Below are positions 19,909-29,317 of a stretch of 64,000 nt of DNA, piece after piece. The first letter of the stretch is position 1; each line of letters starts with the position of its first letter. Source of the DNA: Saprospiraceae bacterium (GTDB taxonomy: Bacteria > Bacteroidota > Bacteroidia > Chitinophagales > Saprospiraceae). The stretch spans positions 1-64,000 of the forward strand of contig JAHDGU010000004.1 of NCBI GenBank assembly GCA_020627535.1, written 5' to 3'. The position numbers and the translations under genes were made by a program. Under the pieces are notes generated by a model. The model was not told where the DNA came from, did not search any database, and saw only the letters and a list, made by a program, of their open reading frames with translations.

Positions 19909-20583
19909 TTGATGATATCACAAGCTGATTACAAAGAGTTGCTCGGACAGCTGCATCCAGCCCATCTGGTGGCCGTCTCCAAGCTACAAGAGATCAACAA
20001 GGTAGAAACCCTCTATGCTTACGGACAACGTGTCTTCGGTGAAAACCGCCCACAGGCCATGGTCGAGCGGCATGAGCTGTTACCAAAAGATATCCAGTGG
20101 CATCTGATCGGACAGCTCCAACGCAACAAGGTGAAACACATCGCACACTTCGTTGAGATGATTCACTCCGTCGATAGTTGGAAGCTCCTACAAGAAATCC
20201 AGAAGCAAGCCGCCAAGCATGAGCGAGTAATTGATTTTCTCTTCCAAATCAAAATCGCTCAGGAAGAGAGTAAATCTGGCTACTTGATGGACGAGCTGCT
20301 AGCGGATATGAAATCATACGAGTTCGAGAGCTTGCCCAATGTCCGCTGTCGAGGACTCATGGGCATGGCGAGCTTCAGCCCTGATGCAGAACTCGTCAGA
20401 AAAGAATTCGCTACACTTCGCCAATCACTGATTCGACTCAAGGAAGAAACGCATTTGGGCGAAAGCCCGAGCTGCGATCAACTCTCAATGGGCATGTCAG
20501 GTGACTATGGACTTGCCATCTCCGAAGGATCCACCATGGTCAGAATTGGTAGTGGCATCTTTGGCTCCAGAAGCTACGGATAG
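19909..20583 (+). CDS. YggS/PROSC-family pyridoxal phosphate homeostasis protein
   Basis: 224 residues. A single-domain PLP-binding protein (alanine racemase N-terminal fold) that balances cellular PLP. Lys25 in HLVAVSKLQ is the expected Schiff-base lysine. FGENRPQ, WHLIGQLQRNKVKH, HSVDS, CRGLMGM, LSMGMSGDY and RIGSGIFGSR are all family signatures. The start could be the second ATG at 19912. It lies between the deoxynucleoside kinase and a lipoprotein FKBP, all in the same direction with short gaps. Confidence 0.94.
   Translation: MMISQADYKELLGQLHPAHLVAVSKLQEINKVETLYAYGQRVFGENRPQAMVERHELLPKDIQWHLIGQLQRNKVKHIAHFVEMIHSVDSWKLLQEIQKQAAKHERVIDFLFQIKIAQEESKSGYLMDELLADMKSYEFESLPNVRCRGLMGMASFSPDAELVRKEFATLRQSLIRLKEETHLGESPSCDQLSMGMSGDYGLAISEGSTMVRIGSGIFGSRSYG
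20454..20468 (+). repeat. Dispersed hairpin motif, GAAA type
   Basis: TTTGGGCGAAAGCCC inside the yggS-like gene, decoded as L-G-E-S-P. The stem GGGC/GCCC is perfect. Confidence 0.75.
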
Positions 20584-20612
20584 TACGACCTTTGTCCACA
20601 AAATCTTTGACA

Positions 20613-21110
20613 ATGAAACAATTCTTCCACTGCCTGATGCTGGTCATTGCACTAGCTGCTTGCGGCAATGATAATGACTGTATGCTACCTGATCTTCCTA
20701 GCAAGTCCAGTTGTGACGGACCTGATGATCAGATGGGCCGAAATGCACTGGAGCTCATGTTGGTCTACATAGCAGAAGAAAATCTGCAAGCTGAACGTAC
20801 AGCAACCAATCTCTACTATGTCATCGAGGATCCAGGATCCGGTGATAGACCTAGTGCCAATGCCAATGTCACTGTAGACTATGTCGGCTATCATCGCAAT
20901 GACTGCAGATTTGACGCAGGAAGCAATGCTAGCTTCAACCTCAGTGGTTTGATTCCGGGATGGAGAGAAGGCATCAGGCTCGTCGGTCGATGTGGCCGTG
21001 TCAAGCTGATCGTCCCGCCCTCATTAGGCTATGGCAACAATCCTCCTGAAGGTATCGTCGGTGGTGAACCACTGATATTTGATATCAATCTGCTGGACTT
21101 CGAAGAGTAG
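20613..21110 (+). CDS. Lipoprotein FKBP-type peptidyl-prolyl cis-trans isomerase
   Basis: 165 residues from the ATG at 20613 (an upstream ATG at 20592 would spoil the signal peptide). The lipobox LAAC is at Cys17. The C-terminal FKBP domain shows NVTVDYVGYH, FDAGSNASFNLSGLIPGW, EGIRLVGRCGRVKLIVP, LGYGN and GEPLIFDINLLD. It probably assists folding of envelope proteins from a membrane-anchored position. The stop is 6 nt before the ABC-F start. Confidence 0.9.
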   Translation: MKQFFHCLMLVIALAACGNDNDCMLPDLPSKSSCDGPDDQMGRNALELMLVYIAEENLQAERTATNLYYVIEDPGSGDRPSANANVTVDYVGYHRNDCRFDAGSNASFNLSGLIPGWREGIRLVGRCGRVKLIVPPSLGYGNNPPEGIVGGEPLIFDINLLDFEE

Positions 21111-21116
21111 ATCTCT

Positions 21117-23096
21117 GTGATCGTCATATCCAATATCGATGTAAAATATGGAGATCGCTACGTCTTGAAAGACGTCAGCACTACCATCTCTCCAAATGCA
21201 AGAGTAGGACTCGTGGGGCGTAATGGTGCTGGGAAGTCTACTCTGCTCAAATTGATCGCACAGGAGTTTTCGCCAGACAGAGGTAGGATATCCATCCCAC
21301 CCAGAGCACAAGTTGGCTTTTTGCATCAAGACATGACCATCCCGCAGCACCGCACTGTGCTTGCTGAGACCATGACAGCCTTCGATCGGCTGCAAGATAT
21401 AGATGCTGAGCTCCAAAAAGTCCAAGAAGACATCTCCACACGAATTGACTACGAGTCTGATGACTACTCCAAGCAACTGCAACGACTCTCAGATCTGACA
21501 GAGCAGTTTCAATTTCTCGGTGGCGCTACGATGAATGTGGACGCTGAGCGTGTCTTATCTGGTCTTGGCTTCAAGCCAAATGACATGGAGCGCAAGACCT
21601 CTGAGTTTAGTGGTGGCTGGCAGATGCGTATAGAACTCGCAAAGCTCTTACTGCAAAAACCTGAGTATCTGCTGCTTGATGAGCCTACCAATCATCTCGA
21701 CATTGAGTCGATCATGTGGCTGGAACAATTCCTCCAGACCTATGAAGGTGCAGTGATTGTCATCTCACACGATAAGACATTTCTCGATCTAGTCACCAAA
21801 CGAACCCTCGAGATCGAGCTCGGAAATCTGTATGACTACAAGGCAAACTACAGCAAGTTCAAGATCTTACAAGCCGAGCGGAGAACAAAGCTTGAAGCTA
21901 CTTATAAGAATCAGCAAAAAGAGATCGAACAGAAGGAGCGACTCATCGAAAAATTCCGCGCCAAAAAGAACAAAGCCAAATTTGCTCAATCACTGATCAA
22001 AGAACTGGATCGCATGGAGCTCGTCGAGGTCGAAAATGAGGACAAAAGCTCGATGAACATGAGATTCTTACCTGCTCCCAGATCTGGTGACATTGTCCTT
22101 GATATAGATGCCTTGGATAAGAGCTACGGTGAGATCAAAGTCCTGCAGGGAGTAGACTTCAAGATGGATCGTGGAGATCGAGTAGCATTTGTAGGACAGA
22201 ATGGACAAGGCAAGACCACACTATCCAAAATCATTGCCAGTAAGGAAAGCTCCAGCGGTGGAGAGGTCAAGGTGGGACATAATGTCTCCATCGGCTACTA
22301 TGCTCAAAATCAAGCTGAGACTCTCGATCGCAACAAGACTGTCCTGCAAACATTGGAGGATGTATCTCCACCAGAATTGCGGACCAAGCTGCGAGGAATC
22401 CTCGGAGCCTTTCTCTTCTCCGGAGAAGATGTCGAGAAAAAGATATCGGTCCTCTCGGGAGGAGAACGTGCACGTGTAGCATTGGCCTCACTCCTTCTTC
22501 ATCCCTACAATCTGCTGATCCTCGATGAGCCGACCAATCACCTCGATATGGATAGCAAGGAAGTGCTCAAGACAGCTCTCAACAACTATGATGGCAGCTT
22601 GATCGTAGTATCTCACGATAGAGACTTTCTCGTGCAGTTGACAGATCGAGTACTAGAGTTTCGAGATCATCAGCTCTTCAATCACCTTGGTGATATCAAG
22701 GAATACTTGCGGAAGCGGGAGCTAGATAATATGCGACAAGTAGAGCTCAGCAAGCCGAAAACCAAGCCCTCAAAGGAAGATACCTCTGTAGCAGCAGCGG
22801 CTCCAGCTGCCAAGCAAAGAGAGCTGAGTAGTGAAGAGCGCAAATTCTTCAATAAGCAAATGCAAGCCCTGCAAAAAAAGGTCAAGAAAGCAGAAAGTAG
22901 AATCGAGAAAACTGAGAAGTCGATTGCCGAGCTCGAACAGGTCATGGCTGTCGATGATTTTTATCAGACAGCAGAAGCGCAGAAGACTCTTGATCAATAT
23001 CAGTCTCTCAAGGACACTCTAGACGCTGCCATGGATCAATGGGAACTCGAGCAGATGGAGCTCGAAGATTTCCTCCAATCTTATGGTCAATCTTGA
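21117..23096 (+). CDS. ABC-F family ATPase (Uup/YheS-like)
   Basis: 659 residues with a GTG start. Two ABC ATPase domains and no membrane segments, as in ribosome-associated ABC-F proteins. The first domain has Walker A GRNGAGKST (34-42), signature FSGGWQMR and Walker B LLLDEPTNHLD. The charged inter-domain linker rich in K, E and Q matches the P-site tRNA-interaction motif region. The second domain has GQNGQGKTT, LSGGERARVAL and LILDEPTNHLD. A C-terminal coiled coil (about 570-655) follows. It probably resolves or regulates stalled ribosomes. A resistance role cannot be excluded but nothing suggests it. The TGA overlaps the next ATG (TGATG). Confidence 0.93.
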   Translation: MIVISNIDVKYGDRYVLKDVSTTISPNARVGLVGRNGAGKSTLLKLIAQEFSPDRGRISIPPRAQVGFLHQDMTIPQHRTVLAETMTAFDRLQDIDAELQKVQEDISTRIDYESDDYSKQLQRLSDLTEQFQFLGGATMNVDAERVLSGLGFKPNDMERKTSEFSGGWQMRIELAKLLLQKPEYLLLDEPTNHLDIESIMWLEQFLQTYEGAVIVISHDKTFLDLVTKRTLEIELGNLYDYKANYSKFKILQAERRTKLEATYKNQQKEIEQKERLIEKFRAKKNKAKFAQSLIKELDRMELVEVENEDKSSMNMRFLPAPRSGDIVLDIDALDKSYGEIKVLQGVDFKMDRGDRVAFVGQNGQGKTTLSKIIASKESSSGGEVKVGHNVSIGYYAQNQAETLDRNKTVLQTLEDVSPPELRTKLRGILGAFLFSGEDVEKKISVLSGGERARVALASLLLHPYNLLILDEPTNHLDMDSKEVLKTALNNYDGSLIVVSHDRDFLVQLTDRVLEFRDHQLFNHLGDIKEYLRKRELDNMRQVELSKPKTKPSKEDTSVAAAAPAAKQRELSSEERKFFNKQMQALQKKVKKAESRIEKTEKSIAELEQVMAVDDFYQTAEAQKTLDQYQSLKDTLDAAMDQWELEQMELEDFLQSYGQS

Positions 23097-23827
23097 TGTC
23101 AGTACGACTCAAGATCAATCGCCAAAGGGCAGCGGCAGACGTCGTCAAGACACTCACTCAGCTTGGACATCAAAGTGATTACATCAATTTTCACCGCGAG
23201 AGATTTGCTTTTTTGTGGGATATCATCTCTAGCGTGCAAAGCCAACGATCATGCAAGCGACTCTTGGATGTAGGGCCTTATTATCAGACTGTGCTATGGA
23301 GATCAGTTTTCTTTGAGCTAGTTATTGACACACTCGGATTTGATCAAGATATCAATCGAGCAAGATCTGGCGAGAAACACATACACCTGGACCTCAATCA
23401 CTGTCTTCATTTTAACATGGAAGGTCATCAGGAGGCGTATGACTTGATCGTATTCAGTGAAGTGATCGAGCATCTTTATACCAAGCCAGAAATCATCTTG
23501 AGCTTTCTGAAGGCTTGGCTCAAGCCAAAAGGCCTACTCATCCTACAAACACCCAATGCGGTCGCACTGGACAAGAGGCTCAAAATACTATTGGGCCGTA
23601 ATCCGTATCAACTCATCGAGGAGCATCGCATGAATCACTTCAGAGAATACACGATGCAAGAGCTCAAGCATATCAGCACCACTGCCGGTTATGCGCTGTT
23701 GCATGCTAGTTGTAGCAATTACTTCACGCCAGATCAGACAGTGGGTCAAAAGATTTATCATCGCCTTGGTCCTTTACTTCCAGCAAGCTGGAGAGATGGG
23801 CTCACTCTTGTTTTACAACCAAGTTAG
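23096..23827 (+). CDS. Class I SAM-dependent methyltransferase
   Basis: 243 residues from the ATG at 23096, which overlaps the ABC-F stop by 1 nt. Motif I is RLLDVGPYYQT (about 51-61), with an unusual YYQ instead of the common GxGxG. FSEVIEHLYTKPEIIL and LKPKGLLILQTPNA are typical motif IV-VI regions of the Methyltransf_23/UbiG-like group. The 'NHFREYTMQELKHI' segment is common in enzymes acting on lipids or sugars. Substrate unknown. The gene ends directly against the convergent FG-GAP gene. Confidence 0.85.
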   Translation: MSVRLKINRQRAAADVVKTLTQLGHQSDYINFHRERFAFLWDIISSVQSQRSCKRLLDVGPYYQTVLWRSVFFELVIDTLGFDQDINRARSGEKHIHLDLNHCLHFNMEGHQEAYDLIVFSEVIEHLYTKPEIILSFLKAWLKPKGLLILQTPNAVALDKRLKILLGRNPYQLIEEHRMNHFREYTMQELKHISTTAGYALLHASCSNYFTPDQTVGQKIYHRLGPLLPASWRDGLTLVLQPS

Positions 23828-26095
23828 CTAGTCGACGATCAGACGCTTTATACCGCGAGCACCATTTGCACCGTCAAGAATTAGAAAATAGATCCCTGCT
23901 TGATCGAGATGCAACTGCGTATCACCTTGTGAGGCTCCCTGTTCTAGTATTTGCCCCATCAGAGTCACCACACGGTAGGTATACGGCTCAGCTTGTCTGA
24001 TGACAAATCGGCCATCAGTCGGATTGGGAAATAACTCAAACAACAGCGGAGCCACTGGATCTGAGGTAGAAACTTGCACTCCATCACTGGTCAGAGGAGC
24101 TCTAAACGCTGACAAGCCACCACGTGAATTACCAACCAACATCTCTACCAACCCATCATCATCAATATCGGCAAGCGCCACTTGAGTTCTAAAGCCTTCA
24201 TTTTGTCCGCCATAAAAAGAATCTACAAGGCTGAAGGCACCGGTAGCGTTGTCATCAATATCATCATAGTATTGGATGATTCCCGCATCACTTCCCACAA
24301 AGAGGTGGTAGCTGCCACCAAGTTCAACAAATGTGGGTGAGGCCCCGTAACTGAAGATCTCAGATCTTTCTACCAGGACTTCCCCCAGACAGTTTGTATT
24401 GGGCGCTTGCTCCTCGTCGCTGGTGAAGCTCGGACTTCCTTCTGTTCCTTGGTTTTGAAAGTAGTTTAGATTGCCACAGCGGTTACCAGCTACATCATTG
24501 TTTCCATTGCGCTCTCCTACGATGATATCCATCAAGCCATCTCTATTGATATCCGCGATGCTCGGGGAGCTGAAGTTATTGACATCAATGTCCGCGTAGT
24601 TGGCTCTTGCCGCTGCTAGCCTTGTAGGCATACCTGCTCCTGCTGTATTCTCGAGATAAAACAGAGTCCCTTGACTATTACCCACTAATAGATCATCATC
24701 ACCGTCACCGTCGAGATCACCGACCGCAGGTGTATAAGCAAATAGTTCTTCTCCAAAGCGAGCTAGATCGCCAAGGTCATCAGTATTGAGCACAAAGCTG
24801 GGTTCTTCTGTGCTGCCTTCATTGAGTAATAGATACAATCTCGCCTGTCGGTTGCCATTGCTCAGCTTCATTCCGCTGGTCCCTACGATAAGGTCTAGCA
24901 GACCATCCTGATTATAGTCCATAAAAGCTGGAGCAGCATCTTCTCCAAAGTCAAGCATGTTTTCAACGAACAAGTCATTTTGGCGAAAGCCCAACTCAGG
25001 ATCTGTCTCAGATCCCACATTCTCATAGTACCATGCTACATTAACCGTCTCAGTAGGCGTCTGAGCATTGGCAGCAGCCACAAAATCACTCACACCATCA
25101 CCTGAAATATCAAGATAGAATCCCGCCACAAATTCTGGAATATTCACCGAACCAGCGCTCGCAGGAAAACCAAGCTCCTGTTCTGTGACGTGGCTATTAT
25201 TGATCGTACCATTGTCATTGAGCAAGATGAGCTGAGAGCTGGACAGATCACCGACGACCATGTCGAGCAATCCGTCATCATCTGCATCAAAGGCCTCAAG
25301 CGCCGACCCGGCATGACGAAACTGAATCTCGGCGTCGTCTTCTGTCAAGCCCGAGGCACACGACTGCGGATTGTCACTCAGTGAGATCTCTTCGTTGAAG
25401 TCACTTTCAAAGATCTTACCCCAACAAACATCTTCTACTTCAAAGTCTAGCGCATCCGCGCCTAGGCCGCGTTCTTCAGCGAAGTTGCGATAGTAGTAAA
25501 TGAAACCACCACTCGACTCAAATCCCGCAATATCTAGATCGCCGTCTCCGTCAAAATCTCTGATGGCCGGCAGATCGATGCTACTAGAATAAAGATTTGT
25601 GGTGCCGTTTCCTGCCGGAATCTGCAGCACATCAAAAGATGCCTCGGGAAACTCTACGAGCGTCCATTCATATCCATCACTACCAATACTGCCTTGGTAG
25701 ACGGCAATACCTGGAATCCCCGGTATCGAGGTCTGCGTGAAGATGTCCATCGCACCATCTCGATTATAATCACGCAATAGCATCCAGTCATTGAGCTTAG
25801 GAAATTGGGTCGCATACTCTGGTGCGAAGCTGTAGCCATATTCGTCGCCACTTGATGATGAGATGAATGGCATCAGGTAGTCCCCTCTGCGATCAAATAG
25901 TACAAGGTCCATGACCCCATCTAGATTGAGATCGATATTGGAAAATTGGGGGCTCGAAATACCACCTTTCCATGCGTCAATCTTCTCATCATCAAATCCC
26001 GATACTGGAAACTGTATTCTTTCCAGTTGGCCTAGTAATCCAGTGCAAGTCAGGCCAATGAGTATCCAAGTAGCAGCTAATCTCATGATTTTCAT
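23828..26095 (-). CDS. Secreted FG-GAP/VCBS repeat protein with T9SS sorting domain
   Basis: About 755 residues from the ATG at 26095 (the frame extends to 26122). Signal peptide KIMRLAATWILIGLTCTG. Nine or so FG-GAP/VCBS units carry calcium-binding loops such as DLNLDGVMDL, DYNRDGAMDI, DFDGDGDLDI, DADDDGLLDM, DYNQDGLLDL, DLDGDGDDDL, DINRDGLMDI and DIDDDGLVEM, predicting a beta-propeller-like extracellular protein. The last 70 residues (LFELFPNPTDGRFVI ... LDQAGIYFLIL) are a short T9SS type A sorting domain. Probably surface-bound or released; ligand unknown. Confidence 0.9.
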   Translation of the reverse strand: MKIMRLAATWILIGLTCTGLLGQLERIQFPVSGFDDEKIDAWKGGISSPQFSNIDLNLDGVMDLVLFDRRGDYLMPFISSSSGDEYGYSFAPEYATQFPKLNDWMLLRDYNRDGAMDIFTQTSIPGIPGIAVYQGSIGSDGYEWTLVEFPEASFDVLQIPAGNGTTNLYSSSIDLPAIRDFDGDGDLDIAGFESSGGFIYYYRNFAEERGLGADALDFEVEDVCWGKIFESDFNEEISLSDNPQSCASGLTEDDAEIQFRHAGSALEAFDADDDGLLDMVVGDLSSSQLILLNDNGTINNSHVTEQELGFPASAGSVNIPEFVAGFYLDISGDGVSDFVAAANAQTPTETVNVAWYYENVGSETDPELGFRQNDLFVENMLDFGEDAAPAFMDYNQDGLLDLIVGTSGMKLSNGNRQARLYLLLNEGSTEEPSFVLNTDDLGDLARFGEELFAYTPAVGDLDGDGDDDLLVGNSQGTLFYLENTAGAGMPTRLAAARANYADIDVNNFSSPSIADINRDGLMDIIVGERNGNNDVAGNRCGNLNYFQNQGTEGSPSFTSDEEQAPNTNCLGEVLVERSEIFSYGASPTFVELGGSYHLFVGSDAGIIQYYDDIDDNATGAFSLVDSFYGGQNEGFRTQVALADIDDDGLVEMLVGNSRGGLSAFRAPLTSDGVQVSTSDPVAPLLFELFPNPTDGRFVIRQAEPYTYRVVTLMGQILEQGASQGDTQLHLDQAGIYFLILDGANGARGIKRLIVD
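24978..24992 (+). repeat. Dispersed hairpin motif, GAAA type
   Basis: TTTTGGCGAAAGCCC lies antisense in the FG-GAP gene, whose sense strand decodes it as G-F-R-Q. The stem is GGC/GCC. Confidence 0.7.
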
Positions 26096-26185
26096 TCTTA
26101 TCGTCAAAGTTGTACATCTCAAGTCATACTCTCCATATCTATAAAAACTCTGTAACTTGAGTCCTGATTGTGAAACCCAAGATCT

Positions 26186-28132
26186 ATGCTAAGAGTTGTC
26201 CTTGCTACCCTAGTCTTTTTGTCAGTTCATAGCCTTTCGGCCAAAGGAATCAGCCTGCAATCAGATGGGGATGGCTTATATCTCAGTTTGCCAGAGCTCA
26301 GTGCAGTAGATAGTGTCTCGATTTCAGGAGCGAACTATGCTGTAGCTCCCAGACAGACACAGATGCCATGGCCACTTGAAATAGAGGATCAGGGTTTCCA
26401 CTTAGTGAAGTATGGCGAGCATAAGAAGCTTGTCCGATACGATAAGAAGCGAGGAGGAGGTCTCCGCACAACGAATATCCCACTTTGGCTCAGTTTGCTC
26501 CCACCTCTCATAGCAATAGCACTGGCTCTCATCCTCAAGGAGGTCGTCATCTCACTCTTTATCGGAATCTGGTCAGGTGCTCTCTTGATTGCAGGATTTT
26601 CTTTCAGTAATCTGGGTGCACTCTTCAGTTCGCTGATGGCAGTGATGAGTAACTATATCATCAGAGCTCTCAATGACAGTGGACATCTGTCAGTCATTGT
26701 ATTTTCACTCATGATCGGTGCTATGGTCGCCATCATTTCCAAAAATGGCGGAATGGCAGGTGTCGTGGAGAGGCTCTCCAAGTATGCGAAAAATGCCAAG
26801 AGCACACAGTTGATTACATGGTTTCTTGGTGTAGCGATCTTCTTTGACGATTATGCCAACACCTTGATCGTGGGAAATACGATGAGATCTGTCACGGATA
26901 AATTCAAGATATCTCGGGAGAAACTCGCCTATATCGTCGACAGTACTGCAGCACCGGTGGCGGCTGTAGCATTTATCACCACATGGATCGGCGCTGAGCT
27001 ATCCTATATTTCAGATGGCGTAAGTGGACTCGGTGTGGACCTAGGGATGACACCTTATGCTTTATTTATATCATCTCTGAGGTTTTCCTTTTATCCTGTG
27101 TTGGCATTGGCATTCATCCTGTTCATCATCTATCAGCGCAAAGATTTCGGGCCGATGTACAAGAGCGAGCTCAGGGCTCGTACGACTGGTCAGGTCGTGA
27201 GCGATGGTCAGAAAAAAGATGATGAAGAGGACATGGAAGATCTCTCACCGGTAACTGGAGCTCCGCGCAAGGCCAGATTTGCGATCATCCCAGTCGGCAC
27301 CGTGATCTTGGTGACGATCATTGGACTCATTGTCACAGGATTTGCCAACACTGGTGCTGCTGATCAGAGCTATGGACAGATCTGGAAAGAAATGGGAGCC
27401 GATGGGCAAGGACTCTTTCAGAAACTGGGTATCTTGATCGGCAATAGCGACTCATACCTCGCACTCCTTTGGTCTTCACTATCCGGATGTATCGTGGCGA
27501 TCCTTATGACAGCTTCCGCTAAAATCATCAGTCTCAAGGATACCATTCACTACCTGATCATGGGCTTTAAGACTATGCTCCCTGCCATTGTGATCTTGAC
27601 GCTGGCCTGGACACTAGCGATCACTACAGAAGAACTGCATACTGCGGACTATCTTGCTGGTATTGCTGCCAATGCACTGCATCCAGTGGCTATTCCTGCT
27701 TTGATCTTCGTACTAGCGGCATTCATCTCGTTCTCCACTGGATCAAGCTGGTCCACCATGGCCATTCTGTATCCGATTGCCATCCCTACGAGCTGGGCGA
27801 TCTGCCTTGCGAGTGGCTATGACACCACAGAGTCATTGCCAGTATTGCTCAATGTCATTGCCACTGTCTTGGCTGCATCAGTGCTAGGTGATCACTGCTC
27901 TCCGATCAGTGACACCACGATCCTCAGTTCCCTGGCGAGTGATTGCAATCACATTGATCACGTTCGGACTCAACTTCCTTATGCCTTGACTGTTGGAATT
28001 GTGAGCTTGATACTTGGTACGCTAGCTACTGCTCTCGGTGGATCTTGGATCGTATGCATCCTTCTACTGATCATAGGTCTGGCGCTCTTGTATCTGATAA
28101 TCAGACAATTTGGAAAAGAAGTCCCAGGCTAA
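26186..28132 (+). CDS. NhaC-type Na+/H+ antiporter with exported N-terminal extension
   Basis: 648 residues. A signal-like N-terminus (MLRVVLATLVFLSVHSLSAK) is followed by about 75 polar residues before the first core helix near 95 (NIPLWLSLLPPLIAIALALI). The core has many membrane helices with the family motifs FFDDYANTLIVGNTMR, TAAPVAAVAFITTW, FSTGSSWSTMA and LGDHCSPISDTTI. A charged loop with KKDDEEDMEDL (about 345-360) separates helices. It exchanges Na+ for H+ across the inner membrane. The next gene overlaps its end. The extension is unusual for the family; its role is unknown. Confidence 0.9.
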   Translation: MLRVVLATLVFLSVHSLSAKGISLQSDGDGLYLSLPELSAVDSVSISGANYAVAPRQTQMPWPLEIEDQGFHLVKYGEHKKLVRYDKKRGGGLRTTNIPLWLSLLPPLIAIALALILKEVVISLFIGIWSGALLIAGFSFSNLGALFSSLMAVMSNYIIRALNDSGHLSVIVFSLMIGAMVAIISKNGGMAGVVERLSKYAKNAKSTQLITWFLGVAIFFDDYANTLIVGNTMRSVTDKFKISREKLAYIVDSTAAPVAAVAFITTWIGAELSYISDGVSGLGVDLGMTPYALFISSLRFSFYPVLALAFILFIIYQRKDFGPMYKSELRARTTGQVVSDGQKKDDEEDMEDLSPVTGAPRKARFAIIPVGTVILVTIIGLIVTGFANTGAADQSYGQIWKEMGADGQGLFQKLGILIGNSDSYLALLWSSLSGCIVAILMTASAKIISLKDTIHYLIMGFKTMLPAIVILTLAWTLAITTEELHTADYLAGIAANALHPVAIPALIFVLAAFISFSTGSSWSTMAILYPIAIPTSWAICLASGYDTTESLPVLLNVIATVLAASVLGDHCSPISDTTILSSLASDCNHIDHVRTQLPYALTVGIVSLILGTLATALGGSWIVCILLLIIGLALLYLIIRQFGKEVPG

Positions 28133-28739
28133 AAGAGAGTTATTCATTCATCCGCAGTTGATCATCATCTATTTGATCCTTGCGGGTGTCACGACATTAT
28201 TTTTGGGTTTTGCTGGCGCGTACATGTATACTCGTGTGCAAAATGATCTTCCCCCGATCAAATTACCTTGGTTGTTCTTCGTCAGTACCGCGGTTCTCTT
28301 TGTATCTGGCTATACGCTACGACAAGCCAAGACAGCATTTGAAGAAGATGATTCGGATGGTCTGATCCGATCGCTGAAGCGTACCATCTTGCTCACTGTT
28401 CTATTCCTGGTGATGCAGAGCTTCGGATGGATAGAGTTGATCCAGACAGGGATACCTGTAGCTTATAGCACACTTGCTTCCTACATTTATGTCATCAGTG
28501 CTGCGCATCTTGCACACGTTGTACTGGGCATCCCATTTCTCATTATCTTTTACGTCAAGACCAAGCGTAGATTGACGGGCGACGTGAAGGAAATGGTGTT
28601 CTTTGCGGATCCAGATCCTAGGAGACATCTCCGACTGCTGAGTATTTATTGGCTCTTCCTTGATCGACTATGGATAGGATTGATGCTATTCTTTTGGCTC
28701 AATTTCCTACTCAAGGATATGAGCTCACTTGGCATTTGA
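28110..28739 (+). CDS. Heme-copper oxidase subunit III-like membrane protein
   Basis: 209 residues from a TTG that lies 23 nt inside the end of the antiporter gene; no ATG is available before the first helix. Five hydrophobic helices are visible, starting LIIIYLILAGVTTLFLGFAGAYMYTR. The segments QSFGWIELIQTG and VISAAHLAHVVLGIPFLI match subunit III of cytochrome c oxidases (COX3/CyoC family). It is shorter than the classical 7-helix form. No subunit I or II genes are nearby, so this is a detached copy. Confidence 0.8.
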   Translation: MEKKSQAKRELFIHPQLIIIYLILAGVTTLFLGFAGAYMYTRVQNDLPPIKLPWLFFVSTAVLFVSGYTLRQAKTAFEEDDSDGLIRSLKRTILLTVLFLVMQSFGWIELIQTGIPVAYSTLASYIYVISAAHLAHVVLGIPFLIIFYVKTKRRLTGDVKEMVFFADPDPRRHLRLLSIYWLFLDRLWIGLMLFFWLNFLLKDMSSLGI

Positions 28740-28750
28740 TCAGATCTACA

Positions 28751-29212
28751 CTAGACGATCATCTTGTTGCCGGCATTGCGAATCATGATGACCTCTATGA
28801 TGCGCTGCACTTTGGTCTGAGTGATATCTAGTTTCTCTGCGATGTAGGCAATCATGAGCTTTTCATCATCTTCTAGGACTCCGTCAGCAAGGACAACGTC
28901 CACAGCCATCGCAAATAGTGTTGCCTTCGCAGGAGTCTCAATCACTGGAGCTGCCACATCTACCAAGTTTACCGGACCAATCATCTCGGCAGCATCTGCC
29001 ACTTTCTCAAAGTAGACTGCAATATCATCTCCATCAAATCTCTCCTTAAGCACGAGCATGGTAGTGAGCGCATCAATCTCCACATCACTTACTTTCCCGT
29101 CTGCCAGCATGCAAGCATAGAGCAAGGCTACCCAAGCTTCATTGCTATTGCCAACTTGATACTGAAAGTCATTGGATTCTTTTCGCTCGCTAAATCGATT
29201 GTACAGGCTCAT
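28751..29212 (-). CDS. TerB-like cytoplasmic protein
   Basis: 153 residues, all-helical. Two TerB-like half-repeats (ALLYACMLADGKVSDVEIDAL and ALFAMAVDVVLADGVLEDDE, both with an 'ADG.....E...' acidic pattern) fit the TerB/tellurite-resistance-like fold. No other ter genes are nearby, so tellurite resistance should not be assumed. Many solitary TerB-domain proteins have unknown roles. Convergent with the oxidase subunit III-like gene, with an 11-nt gap. Confidence 0.8.
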   Translation of the reverse strand: MSLYNRFSERKESNDFQYQVGNSNEAWVALLYACMLADGKVSDVEIDALTTMLVLKERFDGDDIAVYFEKVADAAEMIGPVNLVDVAAPVIETPAKATLFAMAVDVVLADGVLEDDEKLMIAYIAEKLDITQTKVQRIIEVIMIRNAGNKMIV

Positions 29213-29317
29213 GAGATTTTATTTTCTAGTGAGCAAAGATAGTTTGCTTTTGGTCTCGCCTTTGCCTCACTTTCGATTCGAGACCATACGAAATTAGACT
29301 GCTGGAAGAGTGGCTGA

